A stretch of 18,189 nucleotides of DNA from Anaerolineae bacterium (GTDB taxonomy: Bacteria; Chloroflexota; Anaerolineae; B4-G1). Positions 7,434 through 16,300 of this stretch are shown piece by piece. The stretch covers positions 1 through 18,189 of the forward strand of contig JADHWW010000039.1 in NCBI GenBank assembly GCA_016783285.1, written 5' to 3'. Below the pieces are notes generated by a model. It worked only from the letters and a program-made list of their open reading frames with translations, was not told the origin of the DNA and searched no databases. How positions within the stretch are numbered: the first letter of the stretch is position 1; each line of letters starts with the position of its first letter. The translations under genes and the position numbers were made by a program.

Positions 7434-9011
7434 ATGAGCAAGCAAAGGTCCGCAGACGGAAAACCAAACCTGAGACGATTTCACCAGGCCCGCTGGGATG
7501 AACCGATCATCTTTGAACTGAGCCCCGAAGGACAGGGACAACGAGGCATCCTTGTACCCGAGGTGGAAGACGGGATAAGAAGTAAGGTCGGTGATGTCCT
7601 GGCGACGCTGCCCGAAAATATGCGCAGAAAGCAGCCCCCAAAACTGCCCGAACTGTCCCAGCCCCAGGTACTCAGACACTACGTCAGGCTGTCACAAGAA
7701 AACCTGGGAGCAGACCTGAACATTGAAATTGGGCAGGGAACTTGCACGATGAAGTACAGCCCCAAGATCAACGAGCAACTGGCCAGAATGTCCAAAATGA
7801 CAGACGTTCATCCGTTGCAGGATGAAGAGACGGTTCAGGGCATCCTGGAGGTGATGTACAGATTCGAGCACATGCTCAAAGAGATTTCGGGGATGCACCG
7901 GTTTTCACTGCAGCCCGGCGCCGGTTCCGCAGCGATATACACGAACGTCTCAATCATACGAGCCTACCACGAGGCTCGCGGGGAAGCGGGTCAGCGAGAC
8001 GAGATCATCACCACCATCTTCTCCCATCCTTCAAATGCGGCCTGTGCCAAAACAGCCGGCTTCAAGATCATCACCCTATATCCTGACGAGGACGGCTATC
8101 CCGACCTGCAGGCATTGAGAGCAGCGCTTTCGGAACGGACTGCCGGGCTGCTGATCACAAACCCGGAAGATACCGGCATCTTCAATCCCAAGATCGAGGA
8201 ATTCGTGAGTGTCGTCCACGAGGCGGGCGGGCTCTGCTCCTACGACCAGGCCAACGCTAACGGGATACTGGGGATCACCCGGGCCAGGGACACTGGTTTC
8301 GACCTGTGCCACTTCAACCTGCACAAGACCTTCTCATCCCCTCACGGATGCGGCGGGCCGGCGGTTGGCGCTACCGGTGTCACCCAGGAACTTGCCAGGT
8401 TCCTGCCGGTTCCCGTCATCGAGTTTGATGGCGCCAAGTACCACTTGAACTACGACTGGCCCGAAAGCATCGGAAAGATCGGGCCGTTTTACGGAGTCGC
8501 TCCTGTCGTCCTGAGAGCGTATGCCTGGGTCATGAGTCTCGGCGCAGAGGGCTTGAGGGAGGTCGCCGAGATTGCCGTGCTCAACAATAACTACTTGCTC
8601 AAGAAGATGTTGGAAATTCCGGGAGTGAGCGCACCGTATGCCAGGGGCAAGCGGAGAATCGAACAGGTGCGGTACAGTTGGGAAGCATTGACGGAAGAGA
8701 CGGGCGTTCATTCTGAGGAAATCGGACTTCGAGCGGCGGACTTTGGCGTCCATTATTGGACCAGCCACCACCCGTTCATCGTTCCGGAACCTTGCACCCT
8801 GGAACCAACCGAGTCGTATTCCAAAGACGAACTCGACGAATACGCGGCCATAATGGCTCACGTGGCGGACGAGGCGCGTACGAACCCTGAGTTGGTCAAG
8901 ACCGCCCCCCATAACAGCACCATTCACACCATTGACAACACCCCCCTGGACGATCCAGAGCAGTGGGCGATGACCTGGCGGGCCTATCTGAGGAAGGTAT
9001 CCTCTCAATAA
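7434..9011 (+). CDS. gcvPB: Glycine dehydrogenase (decarboxylating) subunit 2-like protein, PLP-binding, divergent
   Basis: The 525-residue beta subunit of a split P-protein carries the PLP-binding motif FNLHKTFSSPHG, with the Schiff-base lysine at K298. Other matches are LSQPQVLRHYVRLSQENLG, CTMKYSPK (104-111), the segment HPLQDEETVQG, GAEGLREVAEIAVLNNNYL and the closing LEPTES and APHN motifs. Differences from the usual family are clear. FYPLGSCTMKYNP is here IEIGQGTCTMKYSP; the block DSAHGTNPASAA is FSHPSNAACAK (H198 and N201 kept); PAAGAHGE is PGAGSAAI. The ATG at 7434 follows GAGGAGAGG; an in-frame ATG at 7422 has no ribosome binding site. It is probably co-transcribed with gcvPA and forms a heterodimer unit with it. 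PLP binding is well supported, the substrate is not. Confidence 0.84.
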   Translation: MSKQRSADGKPNLRRFHQARWDEPIIFELSPEGQGQRGILVPEVEDGIRSKVGDVLATLPENMRRKQPPKLPELSQPQVLRHYVRLSQENLGADLNIEIGQGTCTMKYSPKINEQLARMSKMTDVHPLQDEETVQGILEVMYRFEHMLKEISGMHRFSLQPGAGSAAIYTNVSIIRAYHEARGEAGQRDEIITTIFSHPSNAACAKTAGFKIITLYPDEDGYPDLQALRAALSERTAGLLITNPEDTGIFNPKIEEFVSVVHEAGGLCSYDQANANGILGITRARDTGFDLCHFNLHKTFSSPHGCGGPAVGATGVTQELARFLPVPVIEFDGAKYHLNYDWPESIGKIGPFYGVAPVVLRAYAWVMSLGAEGLREVAEIAVLNNNYLLKKMLEIPGVSAPYARGKRRIEQVRYSWEALTEETGVHSEEIGLRAADFGVHYWTSHHPFIVPEPCTLEPTESYSKDELDEYAAIMAHVADEARTNPELVKTAPHNSTIHTIDNTPLDDPEQWAMTWRAYLRKVSSQ

Positions 9012-9089
9012 GTCGGGGAAAGTGGGGCAAATTGCCAATTTGCCCTACGAAGTCGGGGAAAGTGGGGCAAATTGCCAATTTGCCCTACG
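9011..9089. repeat. 40-bp tandem repeat containing a perfect palindrome
   Basis: Two copies (9011-9050 and 9051-9089) begin AGTCGGGGAAAGTGGGGC and end TTGCCCTACG. Each contains a perfect palindrome with arms GGGCAAATTG and CAATTTGCCC around a single base. The first copy starts one base before the gcvPB stop codon ends. The hairpins could protect or end the gcvPB transcript. They lack a T-run, so a classical terminator is doubtful. Confidence 0.75.
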
Positions 9090-9178
9090 TTGGCCCCAGA
9101 ATATTGAGATGATACTGAGGAAGGTACGCGGAGAGGCAAACGTATAAGAAACACGGATGAGCAGGATTTGACGGATGT

Positions 9179-9207
9179 TTGTGCGAGCGTCACGGTATGA
9201 GTATAAT
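9179..9207 (+). promoter_or_regulatory. Predicted promoter for the NAD-kinase-like gene
   Basis: A perfect TATAAT at 9202-9207 follows TTGTGC (9179-9184, three of six matches) at 17 bp spacing. It lies about 93 bp before the ATG at 9300. The 288-bp gap after gcvPB otherwise holds only the tandem palindrome and unremarkable AT-richer sequence. Confidence 0.45.
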
Positions 9208-9299
9208 TGGGGCAGGCCACTATCCCACAGCGGCGAGGACGTGTGCACCGGCGCGATGGAGGGGCAACCTCTGATTGAAGCCTGGTAGGAAATCGGCAA

Positions 9300-10529
9300 A
9301 TGCATAGATTAGGCTTGATCGTTAACCCAGTCGCCGGGATAGGCGGTCGAGTCGGGCTCAAAGGCAGCGATGGAGCGGAGATACAGAAGAAGGCGCTGGC
9401 GCTGGGCGCTGTGCCCGAATCGCTAAACCGGGCTATCCAGGCTCTTGAAAGGATAAAGGTATCTTCTCAACAATTCGGGGAAAGAAACCGGGTTTTTTCT
9501 GAAAAACCCGGTTTCTCATCAAAACCCGGTTTCTCATCTGTCAAACCCCAGTTTATTGAAAAGATAGGGGTAAAGCCTATAGACAACCTCGAGATCATCA
9601 CCTATCCCGGTGAAATGGGGGAGGACGCGGCCAGGGCATGCGGTTTTGAGCCCACGGTCATCGGTTCAATCAAACAGGGCGCAACAACCCCGGAAGACAC
9701 CCGCAATGCAGCCAGGGAAATACTGCGGCTGAACGTGGACCTTTTGCTTTTCGCCGGCGGAGATGGCACCGCCAGGGACGTCTACAACGCTGTCGCAGAG
9801 GGAATCCCTGTTCTTGGGATCCCTGCGGGGGTCAAGATCCATTCAGCGGTCTTTGGGACAAGCCCAAGAAACGCAGGCGATCTCGCCGCGTTGCATCTGC
9901 AAGGAAGGGGTTCCAGCCTGCGAGAGGCCGAGGTGATGGATATAGACGAGGTAGCATTCCGGCAGGGGGTCGTCTCGGCGAGACTGTACGGTTACCTCAA
10001 TGTCCCGTTCCGGAGAGGGTTGGTTCAGAGTCTAAAGATCGCGAGTAACCCCGGAGAAAAGACATCCCTGGAGGCAATAGCCTGTGACATCGTAGACAGA
10101 ATGGAGCATGACTGTCTCTACATCATCGGACCGGGGACCACGACCAGAGCGATCACGTCCAGGTTGGGATTGGACAAGACGTTAATTGGGGTGGATGTGG
10201 TCGCTGAAGGGAAACTGGTCGCCGCCGACGTGAACGAATCTCAATTGTTGGCGCTTCTGGAGGGACAAAGCGCAAAGATCATCGTCACCCCCATCGGTGG
10301 CCAGGGCTACATCTTTGGCCGGGGAAATCAGCAGATCAGCCCCAAAGTGATCGGAAAAGTAGGCCGGGATAATATCATCGTCGTGAGCACCACTGGAAAG
10401 ATTCATTCACTGGGCGGACGGCCCCTCTGGGTCGACACTGGTGACCGGGAAATGGACGAGACGCTCAGTGGTCACATCAGGGTTGTCACCGGATACAACG
10501 AGCAGATTGTTTACAAGGTATCATGCTAG
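9300..10529 (+). CDS. ATP-NAD kinase / AcoX-type kinase family protein
   Basis: The 409-residue protein belongs to the archaeal-type NAD kinase/AcoX family (diacylglycerol-kinase-like fold). Diagnostic motifs are GLIVNPVAGIGGRVGLKGSDG (5-25), YPGEMGEDAAR (102-112), the phosphate-binding FAGGDGTARDV (151-161), GIPAGVKIHSAVF (173-185), GPGTTTRAI (278-286) and TPIGGQGYIFGRGNQQISP (330-348). NAD kinases make NADP from NAD; AcoX homologues sit with acetoin enzymes and their substrate is unsettled. A segment at about residues 55-92, absent from typical members (usually about 360-375 residues), is largely coded by a palindromic repeat. The ATG at 9300 has AGGA nine bases upstream. The gene follows gcvPB and may supply a phosphorylated cofactor or substrate to that pathway, which is speculative. 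Confidence 0.82.
   Translation: MHRLGLIVNPVAGIGGRVGLKGSDGAEIQKKALALGAVPESLNRAIQALERIKVSSQQFGERNRVFSEKPGFSSKPGFSSVKPQFIEKIGVKPIDNLEIITYPGEMGEDAARACGFEPTVIGSIKQGATTPEDTRNAAREILRLNVDLLLFAGGDGTARDVYNAVAEGIPVLGIPAGVKIHSAVFGTSPRNAGDLAALHLQGRGSSLREAEVMDIDEVAFRQGVVSARLYGYLNVPFRRGLVQSLKIASNPGEKTSLEAIACDIVDRMEHDCLYIIGPGTTTRAITSRLGLDKTLIGVDVVAEGKLVAADVNESQLLALLEGQSAKIIVTPIGGQGYIFGRGNQQISPKVIGKVGRDNIIVVSTTGKIHSLGGRPLWVDTGDREMDETLSGHIRVVTGYNEQIVYKVSC
9484..9533. repeat. Palindromic repeat inserted in frame in the NAD-kinase-like gene
   Basis: Arms GAAACCGGGTTTTT (9484-9497) and AAAAACCCGGTTTC (9502-9515) form a perfect 14-bp palindrome around TCTG. A further half-copy, AAAACCCGGTTTC, is at 9521-9533. The translated segment reads RNRVFSEKPGFSSKPGFS and interrupts a region that is short in relatives. 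The same palindrome occurs in the histidine kinase gene at 16224-16255. Confidence 0.85.
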
Positions 10530-10550
10530 GAGGCACGCCTACTTGAAATG

Positions 10551-10616
10551 GGGTCGCACCTGGGGGTGCTGATTCCTCAAACCCAGGGTCGCACCTGGGG
10601 GTGCTGACTCCTCAAA
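10551..10616. repeat. Dispersed palindrome family, copy 3: two direct 31-bp units
   Basis: Units 10551-10581 and 10586-10616 begin GGGTCGCACCTGGGGGTGCT and end CCTCAAA, differing at one base. Each is the reverse complement of the left arm of the element at 17118. Each contains a small GCACC/GGTGC hairpin. They fill most of the 107-bp gap between the NAD-kinase-like gene and the first dehydrogenase. The head-to-tail arrangement differs from the inverted arms at the other sites. Confidence 0.75.
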
Positions 10617-10636
10617 TCTAGCACAGGAAGGGAATC

Positions 10637-11401
10637 ATGGGTGGTTTAACAGGCAAACGGGCGCTCATCACCGGCGGGGCGTCGGGTATCGGGCGGGCGA
10701 CGGCCCTGCTGTTCGCCCGCGAGGGCGCGGCGGTCTCAGTTGCCGATCTGGATGAGCCTGGCGGGCGGGCCGTCGTGCGGGAGATCGCTGCGGGTGGTGG
10801 ACATGCCATCTTTGTGCGCTGCGACGTGAGCCTGGCGACCGACTGCCAGCGTGCTGTGCAGCAGACTGTGGACAAACTGGGCGGCCTCGACATTCTCTTC
10901 AACAACGCCGGCGTCATCCGGCGGGCCACTGTCCTGGAGACAACCGAGGCAGAATGGGATCGGGTGATGGCAGTCAACGTCAAATCAGTGTTCTTGCTCA
11001 GTAAGTACGCCATTCCCGTTATGGCCCGGGCCGGCGGCGGGGTGATCATCAATACGGCGTCGGGTTGGGGATTGGTCGGTGGGCGCAACGCGGTTTCGTA
11101 CTGCGCCTCGAAGGGGGCCGTGGTGAACATGACCAGGGCCATGGCGCTCGACCACGGCGAGCAGAACATCCGCGTCAACTGCATCTGTCCCGGCGACACG
11201 GACACGCCTATGCTGCGGGATGAGGCGCAGCAGATCGGCGAATCAGATGAGCAATTCCTGGCCCAGGCGGCGCAGCGACCATTGCAGCGCATCGGCACGC
11301 CGGAAGACATCGCCCGGGCAGCGCTCTATCTCGCCAGTGACGCCTCCTCTTTCATCACCGGTACAGCGCTGGTAGTGGACGGAGGCGGGTTGGCAGGATA
11401 A
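10637..11401 (+). CDS. Short-chain dehydrogenase/reductase, first of a tandem pair
   Basis: The 254-residue classical SDR has every core motif: the nucleotide-binding TGGASGIG (12-19), NNAG (89-92), N114, the catalytic S142, and Y155-x3-K159 (YCASK), followed by PG (185-186). D37 at the end of the second strand favours NAD(H) over NADP(H). The C-terminal TGTALVVDGGGLAG is typical of the family. These enzymes oxidise or reduce hydroxyl/keto groups of sugars, polyols, hydroxy acids or acyl compounds; the substrate cannot be read from sequence. AGGAAGGGAATC precedes the ATG at 10637. Its stop lies 23 bp before the second SDR, so they are probably co-transcribed. Confidence 0.9.
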   Translation: MGGLTGKRALITGGASGIGRATALLFAREGAAVSVADLDEPGGRAVVREIAAGGGHAIFVRCDVSLATDCQRAVQQTVDKLGGLDILFNNAGVIRRATVLETTEAEWDRVMAVNVKSVFLLSKYAIPVMARAGGGVIINTASGWGLVGGRNAVSYCASKGAVVNMTRAMALDHGEQNIRVNCICPGDTDTPMLRDEAQQIGESDEQFLAQAAQRPLQRIGTPEDIARAALYLASDASSFITGTALVVDGGGLAG

Positions 11402-11424
11402 ATGTCAAGACCTGAGAGGAGTCT

Positions 11425-12180
11425 ATGCGTGGACTGAAAGACAAACGGGTTCTCATCACCGGCGGGGCGAGCGGCATCGGCGCAGCAACAGCGGCCCGTT
11501 TCCTGGAGGAGGGCGCGCAGGTCGCCGTGCTGGATCGCGACGACGCGGCGCGGAGTCGCATTGAGCGCGACCTACCAGCGCTGAGGGGCGCCATCGGCGC
11601 CGACGTCTCGGACGTGGAGGGTGTGGCGCGGGCTTTCGAAGAACTGGATGACCTCCTGGGGGGATTGGACGTCCTGATCAACAACGCCGGGATCAGCGTC
11701 CGAAAGCCCTTCATGGAGATCACCCCCCAGCAATGGCGCGAGGTGATAGACGTGAACCTCAACGGCATGTTCTTCGTGGCGCAGCAGGCAGCGCGACGGA
11801 TGCTGGCGGGAGAGGGGGGCGTGATTCTGAACATGGGCTCGACCAACGGCCTGATGGGCTACCATTACTACGCCGATTACAACACCTCGAAAGCGGGCGT
11901 CGTCGAACTGACACGCTCGATGGCGCTGGAACTGGCCCCAACGGTGCGCGTCAATGCGATTTGCCCAGGTTATATCTTGACGCCGATGCAGGAAGCGGAA
12001 TACAGGCCGGAGATGCTGCGCGCCTTTGAACGCAAAGTGCCGCTGGGCCGGCTGGGCCGGCCGGAAGAAGTGGCCGCCCTCTTCGCTTTCCTCGCTTCCG
12101 ACGACGCGGCCTTCATCACCGGTCACTACTTCGTGATTGACGGAGGAGAGATTACAGGAGGGCTGGCCAGCCAGCCATAA
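11425..12180 (+). CDS. Short-chain dehydrogenase/reductase, second of a tandem pair
   Basis: This 251-residue classical SDR has TGGASGIG at 12-19, D37 (NAD preference), NNAG at 86-89, N111, S139 and the catalytic Y152-x3-K156 (YNTSK), then ICPGYILTP and TGHYFVIDGG near the end. Motif positions closely track those of the preceding gene, and both begin with near-identical segments (KRALITGGASGIG and KRVLITGGASGIG), so a tandem duplication is likely. The middle and substrate-loop regions differ (MQEAEYRPEMLRAFERKVP here), suggesting a different substrate or the next step of one pathway. GAGAGGAG lies upstream of the ATG at 11425. Confidence 0.9.
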   Translation: MRGLKDKRVLITGGASGIGAATAARFLEEGAQVAVLDRDDAARSRIERDLPALRGAIGADVSDVEGVARAFEELDDLLGGLDVLINNAGISVRKPFMEITPQQWREVIDVNLNGMFFVAQQAARRMLAGEGGVILNMGSTNGLMGYHYYADYNTSKAGVVELTRSMALELAPTVRVNAICPGYILTPMQEAEYRPEMLRAFERKVPLGRLGRPEEVAALFAFLASDDAAFITGHYFVIDGGEITGGLASQP

Positions 12181-12202
12181 ATAGCGGAAAGGGGTAGGGA
12201 AA

Positions 12203-12229
12203 GTAGGTCGGATTTGCTATCCGACCCTG
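12203..12229. repeat. Short palindrome upstream of the RNase H gene
   Basis: Arms GGTCGGAT (12206-12213) and ATCCGACC (12219-12226) enclose TTGCT, flanked by GTA on the left and CTG on the right. It resembles dispersed hairpins rather than a terminator because no T-run follows. It is the only structure seen in the 77-bp gap after the second dehydrogenase. Confidence 0.5.
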
Positions 12230-12257
12230 TGGAAGATACGGAAAGGGGAATGGCAGT

Positions 12258-13241
12258 ATGTCCGAGTCTCTGTTCGGCCCAGACACCTTGAGCCACATTG
12301 TCCCACCCCAGGTGGACGTCTACACCGACGGCGGCTGTGACCCCAATCCTGGCCCCGGCGGCTGGGGCGCGATCATCCGCTGGGACGACCGGGAATGGGT
12401 GCTCAGCGGCAACGATCCCGACACGACCAACAACCGCATGGAACTGTACGCCGCCGCGGCAGCATTGGCGCTGCTGGAAGGGCTCCTGGGCCACTGCCAG
12501 GTGGGCATCCACACCGACTCCCAGTACCTGCGCCAGGGCATAACCGAGTGGATAGATGGCTGGGTGAGCCGTGGCTGGCGCACCAGCGATAAGCAACCGG
12601 TCAAAAACCAGGACCTGTGGCGCGTGCTCCACCGGCTGACCCAGGCGCACGACGTGACCTGGCACTGGCTCAAGGGACACACCGGGCATCCCCTCAACGA
12701 GCGGGCCGACCGACTGGCGACCGAGGCGCTGCGATCGCTCCACCGTTTCGACCATAGGCCGAGCGCGCCCGAAACGCACCAACCCGCCGGCGACGGCCGG
12801 CCCGTCGTCGAAGTCTGCATCAAGGCCTCCTGCCGTGGCGCCCGGGGGCCGGGCGGCTGGGGGGCCGTGCTGCGCACGGGCGGGCACACCAGGACTCTCA
12901 GCGGTGGTGAGCCGGCGACCACAGCCAACGGTATGCTCATCCGAGGGGCGACCGAAACACTGCGGGCGTTGACCAGGCCGTGCCGCGTAACCCTCTACTC
13001 CGACGCCAACTACCTGATCAAAGGCGCTTCACTATGGGTGAAGGGCTGGCAGGCTCGCGGCTGGCGCACCCGGGACGACAAACCGGTCGCCAACCGGGCC
13101 GGGTGGGAATCGCTTCTGGAGGCCGCCCGTCCGCACCAGGTCACCTGGCTGATGGCCCGGGGCGACGATGCCCCTGCCGACCTGGCCCGGGCCGGCGAGT
13201 TGGCGGTCGAGGCTGCCAGGTCGGGAGAGGCGGACGCTTGA
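12258..13241 (+). CDS. Tandem RNase HI-domain protein, second domain degenerate
   Basis: The 327-residue protein has two RNase HI folds. The first (about 18-158) is complete. Catalytic carboxylates are D24 (YTDGG), E62 (RMELYAA), D87 (HTDSQYL) and D151 (NERADRLA), with H141 in KGHTGHP. It should cleave the RNA strand of RNA-DNA hybrids. The second (about 183-320) aligns well ([33 protein letters not shown]) but has lost D24, E62 and D151 equivalents (K189, L227, G313) and keeps only D249. It is therefore probably not catalytic and may bind nucleic acid or a partner. A typical bacterial RNase HI is about 150-160 residues. The ATG at 12258 follows GGAAAGGGG. It is a stand-alone gene in context. 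Confidence 0.88.
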   Translation: MSESLFGPDTLSHIVPPQVDVYTDGGCDPNPGPGGWGAIIRWDDREWVLSGNDPDTTNNRMELYAAAAALALLEGLLGHCQVGIHTDSQYLRQGITEWIDGWVSRGWRTSDKQPVKNQDLWRVLHRLTQAHDVTWHWLKGHTGHPLNERADRLATEALRSLHRFDHRPSAPETHQPAGDGRPVVEVCIKASCRGARGPGGWGAVLRTGGHTRTLSGGEPATTANGMLIRGATETLRALTRPCRVTLYSDANYLIKGASLWVKGWQARGWRTRDDKPVANRAGWESLLEAARPHQVTWLMARGDDAPADLARAGELAVEAARSGEADA

Positions 13242-13248
13242 GGCCATG

Positions 13249-13275
13249 AAGCGGGTTTGCTCTGCTCAAACCGCT
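13249..13275 (+). terminator. Weak hairpin after the RNase H gene
   Basis: AGCGGGTTTG and CAAACCGCT can pair with one bulged G around CTCTGCT, just after the RNase H stop. No run of T follows, and the hairpin overlaps the predicted promoter of the next gene, so its role as terminator is uncertain. Confidence 0.3.
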
Positions 13276-13285
13276 AGATCATAAT
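13257..13285 (+). promoter_or_regulatory. Predicted promoter for the histidine kinase
   Basis: TTGCTC (13257-13262) and CATAAT (13280-13285) are separated by 17 bp. They match four and five of six consensus bases and lie about 40 bp before the start codon. The -35 element sits inside the weak hairpin listed separately. Confidence 0.45.
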
Positions 13286-13325
13286 CTGTTTACATCCCCT
13301 GAGATGCTGATGAAGGAGAGGGCAC

Positions 13326-16300
13326 GTGATGGACAAACTTATGCGCAACCTGAGCTGGAGAGTGAAACTACTGGTGCTCTTTACGCTGGTCCTGGGCGCG
13401 TCGCTGCTGTTCCAGTTGTTCTACGTCCTTCCAACCATCCGAAACTGGGAAGCGGAACTGGCACAGGTCCACCAGGAAGAAATCGCCCGCAACATTGCTC
13501 GGGAACTGGACACTGATCTGCTACAGATCAAGAATATACTGACGAGGATCGCCGAGCGCACAGAGTTTCGCAACATGGATATTGCCGACCAACAAACGAC
13601 TATGGTTCAGCACACAGAGATATCGTTGCGTGTCAGCTCCCTTTCTGTGATGGATGCCGAAGGCTGGTTCGTCTCCAGCACGATGGATGACCTTTCTATG
13701 CACACCGGCGAGAGTTACGCCGATCGGCTCTACTTTACCGTTCCTTTTGAGCAAGGCCAAGTCTATTTCGCCGCGCCTCGGTTCTATTCTCAAGCGGGAA
13801 TTGTAGGCACTTCCGTCGGTGTACCCATCGAGTCGGAAACGGGAGAGAGAGTAGGCGTTCTGATAGGCGGCATGAGACTGAACGAGTTGGTTGAGAATGT
13901 GACAGACTATCCGCTTGAGGAGGAGCAGGTCGCCTTCCTGGTAGACAGGGAAGGCACGGTGATCGCTCATTCCGGGGTGGATCTATTCGCTCTGGAAGAA
14001 GGCCCACTGTCGCTGGACTATAGCGACCGGCCGTTGGTTCAAGCCATTATGGATGGGGATATGGGCAGGGCTGGGGAGCACGACTACGAGGGCGAGCCCT
14101 ACTTTGGCACCTATGCCATCCTGGAGTCTAATGGCTGGGGGGTAGTGGTAGAAACCCCAATGCATACGATCCTGGCCAGAAGTGAGGCGCTGGCCGGGCA
14201 ACTGCTGGCGGCCAACACGGCCCTCTTTGGTGCTGCCTTGGCCGTCTCGTTGGTCTTTACGCAACAGATAACGGCTAAGCGCGAGCAGGCGGAGAAAGCA
14301 TTGCGGGAAAGTGAAGAACGGTTCCGCACTGTCGCGGACTTTACTCACGATTGGGAGTATTGGGTCGGCACGGACGGAAACCACCTATACGTCTCGCCGT
14401 CGTGCGAACGGATCACCGGCTATCGCACCGGCGAGTTCCTCCAGGACCCAGAACTACTGACGGCCATCATCCATCCCGACGACCGGGCAATGTTTGTCAA
14501 CCACCATCACGAGGTGCTGGAGACGGGCGGGGTGCTTCTCATTGACTTCCGCATCATCACCCGCAGCGGCGATGAGCGCTGGATCGGCCACGTTTGCCAA
14601 CCGGTATACAGCAGTGACGGGCGTCGTCTCGGCCTGCGCGGCAGCAATCGCGACATCACCGAGCGCAAGCAAGCAGAGGAGAGAATAGCGCACCTCAACG
14701 CCGTGCTGCGCGCCATCCGCAACGTCAACCAACTCATCACCAGGGAAAAGGACCGCGACCGGCTGCTTCAGGGGGCTTGTGAGAGCCTGATTGAGACTCG
14801 CGGCTATCATAACGCCTGGATCGCTCTGTTGGATGAGGACGGTAAGGTGATGACGACTGTCGAAGCGGGCCTGGGCGAGGATTTCTCGGCGCTGGTTGAG
14901 CAGTTGAAGCGCGGCGAGTTGACCGCTTGCGGGCGGAACGCACTGGCGCAACAGGACGTCGTGGTAGTCAAAGACCCCCTATCTACTTGCACCAACTGTC
15001 CCCTGGCGGCCAAGTGCGGTGGCCGGGGAGCGATGACCGTCCGCCTGCAACACGGCGGAAAGGTCTATGGCCTGTTGGCTGTCTCCGTCACCGCCGGTTT
15101 TGTTGCAGACGAGGAGGAGCACTCCTTGCTCAAAGAGATTGCCGGAGACATCGCCCTCGCCCTGCACACCATCGGACTGGAGGAGGGGCGCAAGCGGGCG
15201 GAGGAGGCGCTGCGCATAAGTGAGGCCGTTTTGGATGCGTTTTTCAGAGAATCCCCTGTCGGTATGAATCTCATTGATGACCAACTCCGCTACGTGAGAG
15301 TCAATCGCCTGGCGCAGGAGAGGATTTTATTGAGTTTGGAGGAGATCGTCGGAAAACCTATTCATGAGGTCGTACCGGAATTTGCAGGTGAGATTGTGCC
15401 GGGACTCAGAAGAGTCCTGGAGACTGGTCAGCCGGAGTTGGGCATCGAAGTGAGCGGAGAACTACCGAGCAAGCCAGGTGTAACCACGCATTGGTTATCT
15501 TACCACTTTCCGATCACAATGCCAGATGGAAGAATCTGGGGCATCGGGGTGATCGCCAATGACATCACCGAGCGCAAGCGGGCGGAGGAGGCGCTGCGGG
15601 AGAGCGAGGAGAAATATCGAACCATTCTCGAGAACATCGAAGATGGCTATTTCGAAGTTGACATTGCCGGAAACTTTACGTTTTTCAACGATTCGTTGTG
15701 CAAGCTCCTTGGATATCCCAAAGATGAATTGATGGGCATGAATAACCGAGGGTACATGGACGACGAGGACGCCAGGAAAGTGTATCAAGCCTTCAATACG
15801 GTCTACCGAACAAGGAAACCGGCTGAAGTATTCGATTGGGAGGTCATCAGAAAAGACGGGACCAAGAGGTTCGTTGAGGCGTCTGTATCTCTGATAAGAG
15901 ATCCCACAGGCGAGCCTGTTGGGTTCCGGGGTGTTGTCCGCGACATCACCGAGCGCAAGCGGGCGGAGGAGGCGCTGAAGGAATACTCTGAGCGGCTGGA
16001 GGAGATGGTAGAGGAACGGACCGCCCAACTCCAGGCCCAGTACACCCACCTGGATGCGATCCTGCGCAGCACCACCGATGGCATCATCGTCACCGACAGG
16101 CAGGGCGAGATCATCCAGGCCAACCCCGTTGCCAATACCTGGCTCACCAAGACTCTCTCTCCGGAGGACGCAGGACTGCTGCAGGAGGCGGTACAGAGCA
16201 TAGCGCGGCAGGCGTGCGCTGAAGAAACCGGGTTTTCAGGAAAAAACCCGGTTTCATTGCTGGAACTGACGGGGCTGGACCTGGAACTGAGGGCGGCGCC

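Noticed and set aside
8334..9038. 234-residue minus-strand frame opposite gcvPB
   Set aside because: Low-quality antisense frame with no motifs; gcvPB is well supported over the same bases.
9168..9173. TTGACG as -35 element for the TATAAT at 9202
   Set aside because: The spacing would be 28 bp, too long; TTGTGC at 9179 gives the normal 17 bp.
10551..10616. Pair of direct repeats as a minimal CRISPR or attachment site
   Set aside because: Only two units separated by four bases, and they belong to the palindrome family seen at three other sites. No integrase or cas gene is present.
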